Part shown: piece after piece, positions 1-6,032 of the stretch
How positions within the stretch are numbered: the stretch's first letter is position 1
Layout of the letters: every line of letters begins with the position of its first letter
From: Ruminococcus flavefaciens
Lineage (GTDB): Bacteria > Bacillota > Clostridia > Oscillospirales > Ruminococcaceae
Assembly: GCA_902792495.1 (NCBI GenBank)
Contig: CADBAC010000047.1
Location: forward strand, 1-6,971
DNA length: 6,971 nucleotides
Reading direction: 5' to 3'
Notes under the pieces: model-generated
What the model was told of the DNA's origin: nothing
The model's database searches: none
Seen by the model: the letters and a program-made list of their open reading frames with translations, nothing else
Program-made: the position numbers and the translations under genes

Positions 1-1246
1 TACAAACAGGAAAGTATCTGTTCCCGATCCGAAGCAGGCTGTTATCCAGAGTGCATACCGCTCTGTTCAGTATGCTCCTGTTCCGCAGTTTGCAACAGAT
101 TTCACGCAGACTTCACATGATCATGATGTGAACCTGACAGATTCGGGACTTATATTTGCAAAAGAACCTCAGTTTGCAAGCAATGCTACATTCTCTTTTG
201 ATTATTCTTCCGAAAGGTTCATCCATATGGGTGACAACAAGGAGATCATCGATGCTTTCGGCGGTTACGATTACAAGGAAATGACAGATGATGCAATTGA
301 GGTCCTCGATAAAGCTTCTGACGATGATTCACTTTCTGATAAGGAAAGAGAAGAGATCGGACAATTCGGTGTTGTTCTTGATCATCAGTACGATATTCTG
401 TTCTCATCAGAAGAGGAACTGCTTGATTACGGCAACAGACAGAGGATAAAGAATCTTTCCGATCAGATCACTGAAGGTATCGATTCAGAGTTCGACAAAG
501 CCAAAGCTTTTGAGTATTATTTCTACACTCATGATTACAACTATGACCTGAACTACATCAAAGGCAAGGGCGAAAATGTCGAAAGTTTTATTTTTGATAC
601 AAAGACAGGTGTATGCTATGAGTATGCTACTGCGATGGTCCTTCTGGCGAGGGCCGCTGGAATCCCTGCAAGGTTCTGTATAGGCTACAATATGACAGAG
701 CCGAACGATGGGGCGAACAGCAGAGCATATAACTTCGTTGTTACTACCAACGATGCTCATGCATTCCCTGAGCTTTATATAAAAGGCTATGGCTGGATGT
801 CTTTTGAGCCGACTATAGCCGATGTTGTAGAAGAAAGTGAAGACACGAGCGCCACTGATCTGCTCGCAAGGGCCGGTCTGATCATTCTCGGCACATCACT
901 GCTGATACTTGCTTTCATTATGCTCTACCCGAGGATATCGCACAGGATATTCCTCCTTCTCAGCAAGAAAAAAAGACCCGCTGAGACTGCAAGAGCCGCA
1001 ATGAAGCGGATCTGCCGTATGTACGGGATAGAAGGCGGATGCACCTCAAAAGAGGCTGCGGAGCTTGCTGCCGCTTATAGCGGAACGGACATCAGCAAAA
1101 CTGCTGAGTTGTTCGATAAGGCTGTTTACGGTGAACAAGAACTCGACGAACAAGAAAAAGAAACAATCATGGAAGAATATGTACAGGCATATAAGCTGTA
1201 CATGGAAAAGAAAAAACTCCGCCGTAAACCAGCAAATTCTCAGTAA
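1..1246 (+). CDS. Transglutaminase-like membrane protein with DUF4129-type C-terminal tail (5' partial)
   Basis: The reading frame is open from base 2 through the left edge with no stop, so the GTG at 128 is not the real start and the gene begins upstream. The visible part holds a transglutaminase-like (papain-fold) core. The putative nucleophile is Cys at 614-616 in a GVCYEYA context followed by the family's ARAAGIPAR stretch; the His is at 758-760 (NDAHAFPEL). The third position is Glu at 806-808 (GWMSFEPT), where many relatives have Asp. One membrane segment follows (about 872-934, AGLIILGTSLLILAF), then a basic tail with a helical region resembling the DUF4129 domain of TgpA-type proteins (KEAAELAAAY, YGEQELDEQEKE). 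By family topology the core would face outside and the tail the cytoplasm; this is inferred. Such genes often follow moxR and DUF58 genes, which cannot be checked here. Substrate and exact reaction (crosslinking, protease or other) are unknown. The stop is 12 bases before the next start, suggesting co-transcription. Confidence 0.88.
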   Translation, partial: TNRKVSVPDPKQAVIQSAYRSVQYAPVPQFATDFTQTSHDHDVNLTDSGLIFAKEPQFASNATFSFDYSSERFIHMGDNKEIIDAFGGYDYKEMTDDAIEVLDKASDDDSLSDKEREEIGQFGVVLDHQYDILFSSEEELLDYGNRQRIKNLSDQITEGIDSEFDKAKAFEYYFYTHDYNYDLNYIKGKGENVESFIFDTKTGVCYEYATAMVLLARAAGIPARFCIGYNMTEPNDGANSRAYNFVVTTNDAHAFPELYIKGYGWMSFEPTIADVVEESEDTSATDLLARAGLIILGTSLLILAFIMLYPRISHRIFLLLSKKKRPAETARAAMKRICRMYGIEGGCTSKEAAELAAAYSGTDISKTAELFDKAVYGEQELDEQEKETIMEEYVQAYKLYMEKKKLRRKPANSQ

Positions 1247-1248
1247 TT

Positions 1249-1253
1249 GGAGG
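1249..1253 (+). promoter_or_regulatory. Shine-Dalgarno that decides the start of the C39-dockerin gene
   Basis: GGAGG lies five bases upstream of the ATG at 1259. The in-frame TTG at 1247 overlaps this site, so it is part of the ribosome binding region rather than a start codon. The site falls directly after the stop codon of the transglutaminase-like gene. Confidence 0.85.
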
Positions 1254-1258
1254 TTTTT

Positions 1259-2596
1259 ATGGAGGAAACGGTCACACACAAGGGAATAATCGGCGTTTTC
1301 CTTGCAATCGTACTTCTGGTGAGTATGATAGCAGGTGCCATTAGTCCCACAATGAATGTTCATGCTGCGGAAGATTACCGCACATGGAGTCAGAAAGACG
1401 AAAGATGGGCAGCTACAGCGATGGGGGGCTCTACTGTCAGGGATTCAGGATGCTATATCACATCAATTGCTATGGTAGCAGCAGCTTCGGGCGCAAGAAA
1501 TACAGATGATTTCAACCCCGGAGTTTTCGCTCAGCAGCTCAACAATATCGGTGCTTTCGGATGGGATGGAAGCCTTATGTATTGGGCTTCGGTGAACGCA
1601 GTTATTCCCGAAGTAAAAATTGAAACTGCAAACCTTTCATTCAATTCCTACACTCATGAAGGAAAGGCAGCAGAAATGCAGGAGTGGCTCAGCAAGGGCT
1701 ATTACGTTATCTGTAACGTAGGTGGTCACTGGGTATACGTTGATAGTATCTCAGGCGGTAATATTACCATGGCTGACCCTGCCAAGACAGAAACAGACCT
1801 TTTCAGTGCGTACTATGATGTTTATGCTTATCAGGTACTCTCAGGCAAGAATGCTTACGGCGCTGCCGAGACTGAAAATGCCGCTCCCGAAACAACGACC
1901 ACTACATCCACAACAACTACTACAACAACCACGACCACAACCAAGTCAACAACAACTACAACTGCGGCTTCAACTGCTGCAGCTGCAACAACTGTAAAGA
2001 CTCAGGCTGCGAAGAATTCTGCAAATTCTGATACTACAACATCTGCCACTGCCAAGACAACAACAACTACAGCAACAACTACCAAAACCACAACTTCGAC
2101 AACCACTACAACTACGACCACAACAACTACAGAGGCTGCAACTACTGAAGCAGCTTCAGAAACTACTATGCCCGTAACATCAGTTCCCGTTGGTGAATAT
2201 TACTGTTCAGACGACGAGGGCGCTGAGATCTATCTCGATCTTGACGCATCGGGCAAGGTTATCGCTGAACTCAGAAAAGGCGATATCGTCAATGTTACAA
2301 GAGTTCTGTGCGGATGGTGCGGTGTCAATATCGACGGCACAGATGCATGGATCCCTCTTGAAAAACTTACGTATGCAGGTGAAGGCATTGAACTCGGTTC
2401 AGGTGACATCAACGGCGACGGCATTGCTGATGACGTTGACCTCGGTCTCCTGAATAACTACATCAAGAACTCTAACGAGCGCCCCGAGGGTATCTCAACT
2501 CTCAGACGCTGTGAGATCGAAGCAGCTGATATCAACTGCGACGGCTACATCAATGATTCTGATGTACTGATGTATCTCATGCTTATCTGCGAATAA
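1259..2596 (+). CDS. Secreted C39-like cysteine peptidase with Thr-rich linker, SH3-like domain and type I dockerin
   Basis: The protein has 445 residues from the ATG at 1259. Residues 1-37 form a signal peptide: a short N-region with Lys8, a hydrophobic core (IIGVFLAIVLLVSMIAGA) and a likely cut after VHA or VHAA. Residues about 40-200 look like a peptidase C39-like domain (C39_2 type): WSQKDERWA, then SGCYITS with candidate nucleophile Cys65, GGHWVYVDS with His157, and ADP with Asp173. Residues about 210-310 are a linker with two threonine tracts, as in cellulosome proteins of ruminococci. Residues about 313-378 resemble a bacterial SH3 domain (LRKGDIVNVT, GWCGVNI, AWIPLEKL). The C-terminus is a type I dockerin with two calcium loops of the D-x-N-x-D-G form, at residues 383-394 and 424-435. 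The dockerin implies docking to a cohesin on an extracellular scaffoldin. Whether the C39-like part is an active protease, and on what, cannot be told; some C39_2 domains have no known substrate. It sits between the transglutaminase-like gene and prmA. Confidence 0.9.
   Translation: MEETVTHKGIIGVFLAIVLLVSMIAGAISPTMNVHAAEDYRTWSQKDERWAATAMGGSTVRDSGCYITSIAMVAAASGARNTDDFNPGVFAQQLNNIGAFGWDGSLMYWASVNAVIPEVKIETANLSFNSYTHEGKAAEMQEWLSKGYYVICNVGGHWVYVDSISGGNITMADPAKTETDLFSAYYDVYAYQVLSGKNAYGAAETENAAPETTTTTSTTTTTTTTTTTKSTTTTTAASTAAAATTVKTQAAKNSANSDTTTSATAKTTTTTATTTKTTTSTTTTTTTTTTTEAATTEAASETTMPVTSVPVGEYYCSDDEGAEIYLDLDASGKVIAELRKGDIVNVTRVLCGWCGVNIDGTDAWIPLEKLTYAGEGIELGSGDINGDGIADDVDLGLLNNYIKNSNERPEGISTLRRCEIEAADINCDGYINDSDVLMYLMLICE
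1892..2131 (+). repeat. Two low-complexity ACN (threonine) codon tracts separated by an Ala/Ser-rich spacer
   Basis: Bases 1892-1963 encode 24 residues of which 21 are Thr, arranged T5-S-T11-K-S-T5. Bases 2057-2131 encode 25 residues of which 22 are Thr, arranged T5-A-T3-K-T3-S-T11. The codons are a mixture of ACA, ACT and ACC with a few ACG, so the DNA is a degenerate trinucleotide repeat and not a pure microsatellite. The spacer is rich in Ala, Ser and Thr. In the protein this is an extended, probably glycosylated linker; glycosylation is inference from similar linkers. Confidence 0.9.
2405..2563 (+). other. Dockerin type I domain (two calcium-binding loops) within the C39-like gene
   Basis: Loop 1 (2405-2440) reads DINGDGIADDVD and loop 2 (2528-2563) reads DINCDGYINDSD. 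Both keep the acidic or amide ligands at positions 1, 3, 5, 9 and 12, and each is followed by a hydrophobic helix (LGLLNNYI; VLMYLMLI). The loops start 41 residues apart, longer than the roughly 34 I count in classic clostridial dockerins. Residues at positions 10 and 11, which in studied dockerins help choose the cohesin, are Asp-Val and Asp-Ser. Confidence 0.9.
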
Positions 2597-2611
2597 GGAG
2601 AACTAAAATCA

Positions 2612-3577
2612 ATGGAATGGACAGAAGTAAACATCTATACCGCTACCGAAGGTATTGAACTTATCTGCTCAAAGCTGGAAGATATCGGCATCAAGGGCTT
2701 TTCTATCAGGGACGCTGAGGATTTCAAGGAGTTCCTGGAGAATAAGTACGGCAGATGGGACTATATCGACGATGATCTTATGGGGCTTTCGGAATGTGAG
2801 ACCTGTATAACCGTTTACCTGCCTGCAAATGAACAGGGCAGCGAAACTCTTGCAGCAATACGCTCACTTCTGAAGGAGCTGAAAGCTTCCGATACAGAGG
2901 GACGCTACGGCAGACTTGAAGCCGAGCTTGCCAGTCTTCGTGAAGAGGACTGGGCTAACAACTGGAAACAGTATTTCAAGCCCTTCACTATCGGAGATAA
3001 GCTGGCTATAAAGCCTTCATGGGAAGAGTATGAAAATACCGACGGTAGAGTCGTACTGGAGATAGATCCTGCTTCCAGCTTCGGAACAGGCGCTCATCAC
3101 ACCACAAGACTTTGTCTGGAACTTATCGAAAAGTACCTCAGCAGCGGCGACAAGGTCCTCGATCTTGGCTGCGGAAGCGGTATACTGTCCATTGCGGCAA
3201 TGCTTCTGGGCGCAGATCATGCTGTGGCTGTTGATATTGAACAGAACGCAGCTGAGACCGCCAAGGAGAATGCAGGAAAGAACCACATCGATCCTGCATT
3301 GTACAAGACATATTACGGCGACATTACAGTCAACGAAAAACTTGCTGATGAAATTCACGATAAATACGATATGATCACAGCAAATATTGTTGCCGATGTC
3401 CTTATAGCTATGAAGGATCACTTCAGACGCTATCTCAGAGACGGAGGTATCCTCATTGTTTCGGGGATCATTGAAGAACGTGCCGAGGAAGTAATAAACG
3501 CTATCCTCTCAGCAGGATTCAGGGAACCCGAAATGCAGCTCCGTGAAGGCTGGGCAGCAGTTAAATTTACGTTATGA
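2612..3577 (+). CDS. prmA: Ribosomal protein L11 methyltransferase
   Basis: PrmA uses S-adenosylmethionine to methylate ribosomal protein L11 in the cytosol. The protein has 321 residues, slightly long for the family (about 290-315). Its N-terminus (MEWTEVNIYTATEGIE) fits the small substrate-recognition domain of PrmA, and the linker carries the expected WANNWKQYFKPF and IKPSWEEY signatures. The hallmark FGTGAH spans residues 157-162 just before TTRLCLELIEKY. The SAM-binding glycine motif DLGCGSG is at 184-190, the acidic end of the next strand is AVDIE (Asp208), and the motif IV region is ANIVADVL (Asn258). A GGAG at 2597-2600 lies 11 bases upstream of the ATG, a little far but workable, and begins immediately after the previous stop. 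The 15-base gap suggests co-transcription with the two genes before it, although their functions are unrelated. In many Firmicutes prmA is followed by rsmE; here it is not. Confidence 0.95.
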   Translation: MEWTEVNIYTATEGIELICSKLEDIGIKGFSIRDAEDFKEFLENKYGRWDYIDDDLMGLSECETCITVYLPANEQGSETLAAIRSLLKELKASDTEGRYGRLEAELASLREEDWANNWKQYFKPFTIGDKLAIKPSWEEYENTDGRVVLEIDPASSFGTGAHHTTRLCLELIEKYLSSGDKVLDLGCGSGILSIAAMLLGADHAVAVDIEQNAAETAKENAGKNHIDPALYKTYYGDITVNEKLADEIHDKYDMITANIVADVLIAMKDHFRRYLRDGGILIVSGIIEERAEEVINAILSAGFREPEMQLREGWAAVKFTL

Positions 3578-3636
3578 CCTGCATTATGCAGAACATGAAT
3601 ATCAAAGATGCAGCAGCATCAGAAAAAATCAAATGT

Positions 3637-3643
3637 AAGGAGA
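3637..3643 (+). promoter_or_regulatory. Shine-Dalgarno that decides the start of the 412-residue unknown protein
   Basis: AAGGAGA lies nine bases before the ATG at 3653. The frame is open further upstream to an ATG at 3608, but that ATG has no comparable site and would make the Shine-Dalgarno part of the coding sequence. The 3653 start is therefore preferred. Confidence 0.8.
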
Positions 3644-3652
3644 TTTAGCACA

Positions 3653-4891
3653 ATGGCATTTTTCAAGAAGAATAAGAATCAGCAGGAAGAGATCGAAGAG
3701 AAGAAGGACAATAATGCAGCGGTAAAACAGGCTGTCCTCGAAAAGCTCAACGAAAAGCTCAAGGGTACTATCTACGATGACTGTATCATTCTCCCTAAGG
3801 GATATACAATAGATGTACAGATAGGCAGAACTCAGGAGGCTGAAGGCGTAAAGATGATCCAGATCGTGTTCATCGTTAAGAATGACGACTTCGATGAGCC
3901 GCTTATCGAGCCTGTTGACGCACAGGGCAATTCCGAAGATGAAGCTGCACAGATGGCAGCAGATATGTTCTTCGGTGCAGTATGGCATCCGCTTGATCAG
4001 GCAATGTCCAAGAAGAACCCTGTTCATATCTCAGTTGACTACCTCAGACAGCACTACGATTTCGATATGTACTGCCAGTCTGTTATCAGAATAGGCATAA
4101 AGGAAAAGCAGCCTGTAATGCTCATGAATTACATCAAGACAGACCTTCCTAAGTATCTTGGTTCAAAGAAGTATTACTGGATCAGAGTGTACCTTGCTAA
4201 GTACCAGGATAAGCAGGTTTGCGAAGTACGTGTAAACGGAAGCGTCTGCACAGAGCTTTCAAAGCGCTTCCAGCCATACATCGACGGTTGGGATGCTGAG
4301 GAGAACTTCCTCGCTGAGAAGCAGTATGCTATTTTCGTTCAGCGTGAAGACGATCAGTGCCCATACAAGAAGGAGATCGTTATCGACGGTGCAAAGGAAT
4401 GCATCGAGAAGATGGTAAAGATCACTAACCGTGATGAGTATATAGCAATGTCAAAAGAGCTTGAAGAAAGCATCACTGCTAAGCTTTCAGAGGATATTAC
4501 CGACAAGGCTCAGGCTGATGCTCTCGGCAGATCAATTGCAGCAGAGATCAGAATATTCATCCCTGAGATCCTTGCAAAGCTTACTCTCGGCTATACCGAG
4601 GGCGACAGCCTCTTCCTCCTCGAAGGCGAGGGTGACGAGCAGCAGAGCATCGAGTTCAAGAAGACTCAGCTTCGTTCGTATTTCTATCTCCAGCAGGCAG
4701 TTCTTGAGTATATCAGCACAAGACCTGAGCAGCAGGATGTAACACGTATCGTTACAAACAGCGTTGCTTTCCGTGAGATGAGAAAGGTAATGGATCAGGC
4801 TAAGGAGCAGAACAGGGAGATCAACCCTGCTGACCTCTTCGTTCCCGGTACATCATACAAGATCGGCGTTGACGGCTACAAGGTTTGGTAA
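3653..4891 (+). CDS. Cytosolic protein of unknown function, 412 residues, probably highly expressed
   Basis: I do not recognise this gene with confidence. From memory the middle (YYWIRVYLAKY, EVRVNG, GWDAEENF) is reminiscent of the DUF6348 family, but this is unverified. There is no signal peptide and no membrane segment. The N-terminus is charged and Lys/Glu-rich (MAFFKKNKNQQEE), followed by what reads as an alpha/beta domain to about residue 250, then a more helical C-terminal half containing EIRIFIPEILAKLTLG and YLQQAVLEYI. Codon use differs from the upstream genes: of about 39 lysines only two use AAA, the rest AAG, which matches rplU and rpmA. That suggests selection for efficient translation. 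It has a strong ribosome binding site, starts 75 bases after prmA, and ends 5 bases before an intrinsic terminator. It may be read from the prmA transcript or from its own promoter; I could not define one. Confidence 0.85.
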   Translation: MAFFKKNKNQQEEIEEKKDNNAAVKQAVLEKLNEKLKGTIYDDCIILPKGYTIDVQIGRTQEAEGVKMIQIVFIVKNDDFDEPLIEPVDAQGNSEDEAAQMAADMFFGAVWHPLDQAMSKKNPVHISVDYLRQHYDFDMYCQSVIRIGIKEKQPVMLMNYIKTDLPKYLGSKKYYWIRVYLAKYQDKQVCEVRVNGSVCTELSKRFQPYIDGWDAEENFLAEKQYAIFVQREDDQCPYKKEIVIDGAKECIEKMVKITNRDEYIAMSKELEESITAKLSEDITDKAQADALGRSIAAEIRIFIPEILAKLTLGYTEGDSLFLLEGEGDEQQSIEFKKTQLRSYFYLQQAVLEYISTRPEQQDVTRIVTNSVAFREMRKVMDQAKEQNREINPADLFVPGTSYKIGVDGYKVW

Positions 4892-4896
4892 TTTTC

Positions 4897-4925
4897 AGAG
4901 AGGCGGAGAGATCCGCCTCTTTTTT
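4897..4925 (+). terminator. Rho-independent terminator after the 412-residue protein gene
   Basis: A perfect 9-base stem (AGAGGCGGA at 4899-4907 with TCCGCCTCT at 4912-4920) closes a GAGA tetraloop and runs straight into T4921-4925. The stem can be lengthened at its base by a G-U and an A-U pair. It marks the end of the unit that includes the unknown gene and separates it from the rplU promoter. Confidence 0.95.
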
Positions 4926-4947
4926 GCAGAAATTTCGTAAAAAAAGC

Positions 4948-4976
4948 TTGACAAATCCTTTCAGATGTGTTAAAAT
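4948..4976 (+). promoter_or_regulatory. Sigma-A promoter of the rplU-prp-rpmA operon
   Basis: A perfect -35 TTGACA (4948-4953) and a -10 TAAAAT (4971-4976, one mismatch to TATAAT) are separated by exactly 17 bases. TG at 4968-4969, one base before the -10, makes it an extended -10 promoter. An A/T-rich stretch (AAAAAAGC) lies just upstream of the -35. Transcription would begin near 4983, giving a leader of about 80 bases. Confidence 0.9.
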
Positions 4977-4982
4977 GTTATT

Positions 4983-5062
4983 GCCGCTTGTAAACGGGCA
5001 TTCAAGTCGTGTCTTAACGACCCCGTCACAGCGAGTTTATTGAAAAGGCAGGTGCCAACAAT
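4983..5062 (+). ncRNA. L21 leader: structured 5' regulatory RNA in front of rplU
   Basis: The leader can fold into one long interrupted stem. CGCT at 4985-4988 pairs with AGCG at 5030-5033, GT 4990-4991 with AC 5028-5029, ACGGG 4994-4998 with CCCGT 5022-5026, and a tip of GTCGT 5006-5010 with ACGAC 5017-5021 closes a six-base loop. GCC at 4983-4985 could alternatively pair with GGC at 5047-5049, next to the ribosome binding region (AGGTG, 5050-5054). Firmicutes are known to carry an L21 leader RNA at this place, thought to let L21 control its own synthesis. Position and structure fit that class, but I could not compare it with the family model. Confidence 0.72.
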
Positions 5063-5374
5063 ATGTACGCAGTTATTGAAACAGGTGGAAAGCAGTATCA
5101 GGTAAACGAGGGCGATATCATCTTCATCGAGAAGCTTGCAGCTGAGGCTGACGAGACAGTTACTTTCGACAAGGTAGTTGCTCTTGGCGCAGACGATGGT
5201 CTCAAGATCGGTGCTCCTTACGTTGATGGTGCAGCTGTTGAAGCTAAGGTTCTGAAGAACGGCAAGGCTAAGAAGATCACAGTTTTCACTTACAAGCCTA
5301 AGAAGGGCGAGAAGAGAAAGATGGGTCACAGACAGCCTTACACTCAGGTAAAGATCGAATCTATCAAGGCTTGA
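5063..5374 (+). CDS. rplU: 50S ribosomal protein L21
   Basis: L21 binds 23S rRNA in the large subunit. The protein has 103 residues, the usual length. It starts with the family signature [18 protein letters not shown] and ends with [13 protein letters not shown], the conserved C-terminal RNA-binding segment ([15 protein letters not shown]). It is the first gene after the promoter and leader and, by analogy with other Firmicutes, may repress its own operon through that leader. Lysine codons are all AAG, typical of highly expressed genes here. The ribosome binding region is weak to look at (AGGTG, 8 bases before the ATG) and lies within a short inverted repeat (GGCAGGTGCC), consistent with control at initiation. 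Confidence 0.98.
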   Translation: MYAVIETGGKQYQVNEGDIIFIEKLAAEADETVTFDKVVALGADDGLKIGAPYVDGAAVEAKVLKNGKAKKITVFTYKPKKGEKRKMGHRQPYTQVKIESIKA

Positions 5375-5382
5375 TCGCAACT

Positions 5383-5691
5383 ATGATCCGTGCTGAATTT
5401 TATGGATCAAAGGGACTTCTGACAGGTTTCAGTTTCAGCGGCCACTCAGGTTATGCCGAGAGCGGCAGCGATATAGTCTGTGCAGCTTTTTCTTCAGCAG
5501 TTCAGCTTACTGCTAATATGCTGGATGAATTTGGCTTTTCTCCCGATATCACTGTGGAGGACAACCTTATAGAGTGCAGAGTGAAGCCCGATAAGGACGC
5601 TTCACGTATGCTCACTCAGCTCAGACTTCATTTTGAATCCATCTCGGAAGAGTTCCCGAACACAATTAATATCACAATTTCGGAGGTGTAA
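5383..5691 (+). CDS. prp: Ribosomal-processing cysteine protease Prp (YsxB family)
   Basis: Prp removes the N-terminal extension of ribosomal protein L27, a step needed in Firmicutes for a functional 50S peptidyl-transferase centre. The protein has 102 residues from the ATG at 5383. The catalytic pair is visible: His21 in [10 protein letters not shown] and Cys33 in [11 protein letters not shown]. The 12-residue spacing equals that of the characterised Staphylococcus aureus enzyme (His22, Cys34). The frame is open to a TTG at 5371 that overlaps the rplU stop, but the family normally begins with a strand like MIRAEFYG, so the ATG is preferred. No strong ribosome binding site precedes it; AAGG at 5366-5369 is the best candidate. 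With only 8 bases from the rplU stop, translation is probably coupled and output lower than for its neighbours. Its substrate is encoded by the next gene, two bases downstream. Confidence 0.95.
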   Translation: MIRAEFYGSKGLLTGFSFSGHSGYAESGSDIVCAAFSSAVQLTANMLDEFGFSPDITVEDNLIECRVKPDKDASRMLTQLRLHFESISEEFPNTINITISEV

Positions 5692-5693
5692 GT

Positions 5694-5978
5694 ATGTTAA
5701 AGATCAGTATGCAGTTCTTCGCTCATAAAAAGGGTGTTGGTTCTACAAAGAACGGACGTGACTCTGAGGCTAAGAGACTCGGTGTCAAGAGAGCAGACGG
5801 CCAGTTCGTAAAGGCTGGTAACATCCTCGTTCGTCAGAGAGGTACACACATCCATCCGGGTGCTGGTGTAGGCATCGGCTCTGATGATACATTATTCGCT
5901 ACAGTAAGCGGTAAGGTTAAATTTGAGCGCTACGGCCGTGACCGTAAAAAAGTCTCTGTTTATGAGATCGAACAGTGA
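5694..5978 (+). CDS. rpmA: 50S ribosomal protein L27 with cleavable N-terminal extension
   Basis: L27 lies at the peptidyl-transferase centre of the 50S subunit. The protein has 94 residues. Residues 1-9 are the Firmicutes-type extension MLKISMQFF, followed by [15 protein letters not shown], so Prp should cut between Phe9 and Ala10 to leave the mature N-terminus. The rest is standard L27: [20 protein letters not shown], then [16 protein letters not shown] and [10 protein letters not shown] strong Shine-Dalgarno, GGAGGTG (5682-5688), overlaps the prp stop codon and sits five bases before the ATG, which would keep L27 output high despite the weak site of prp. Codon choice is that of a highly expressed gene. 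A hairpin follows, before obgE. Confidence 0.98.
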   Translation: MLKISMQFFAHKKGVGSTKNGRDSEAKRLGVKRADGQFVKAGNILVRQRGTHIHPGAGVGIGSDDTLFATVSGKVKFERYGRDRKKVSVYEIEQ

Positions 5979-5997
5979 TCACGCAATAACGTGACAT

Positions 5998-6030
5998 AAA
6001 TCCCGAGCGTTATGCTTGGGATTTTTCTTT
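5998..6030 (+). terminator. Terminator-like hairpin between rpmA and obgE
   Basis: AAATCCCGAGC (5998-6008) pairs with GCTTGGGATTT (6014-6024) over 11 bases, with one G-U pair, around the loop GTTAT. The T run 6022-6026 is followed by C and three more T. A second, weaker hairpin (TCACG 5979-5983 with CGTGA 5990-5994) lies between the rpmA stop and this one. The main hairpin has the form of an intrinsic terminator. It ends only about 20 bases before the obgE start, so there is no room for a promoter between them. It may therefore be a partial terminator that lowers obgE transcription relative to the ribosomal protein genes. Confidence 0.82.
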
Positions 6031-6032
6031 AG

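Noticed and set aside
128..130. GTG at 128 as start of the transglutaminase-like protein
   Set aside because: The same frame is open to the left edge, there is no Shine-Dalgarno before 128, and the family normally has further N-terminal domains, so the gene is simply cut by the window.
1247..1258. TTG at 1247 as start of the C39-dockerin gene
   Set aside because: The TTG is joined to the Shine-Dalgarno GGAGG that serves the ATG at 1259, and starting there would leave the TTG without its own site.
1722..1997. 91-codon open frame on the plus strand rich in Gln, Leu and Pro
   Set aside because: It is the out-of-frame reading of the C39-like gene and its ACN repeats, which become CAA/CAG/CTA-type codons when shifted. 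It has no independent start signal.
1892..2131. Repeat tract as a possible CRISPR array or tandem minisatellite
   Set aside because: There are no fixed repeats with unique spacers. The pattern is degenerate threonine codons inside an intact reading frame.
3017..3421. 134-codon minus-strand open frame opposite prmA
   Set aside because: It lies wholly within the conserved SAM-binding region of prmA and encodes a Cys-rich sequence with no recognisable domain, as expected for a shadow frame.
3579..3591. Short palindrome CTGCATTATGCAG after prmA as a terminator
   Set aside because: The stem is only five bases with a three-base loop and no T run follows, so it is not a convincing intrinsic terminator.
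3608..3652. ATG at 3608 as start of the 412-residue protein
   Set aside because: The extra 15 codons would contain the strong AAGGAGA site, which is correctly spaced for the ATG at 3653, and 3608 has no good site of its own.
4970..5380. 136-codon minus-strand open frame opposite rplU and its leader
   Set aside because: It covers the promoter, leader and rplU on the opposite strand and has no recognisable domain; the plus-strand L21 identity is certain.
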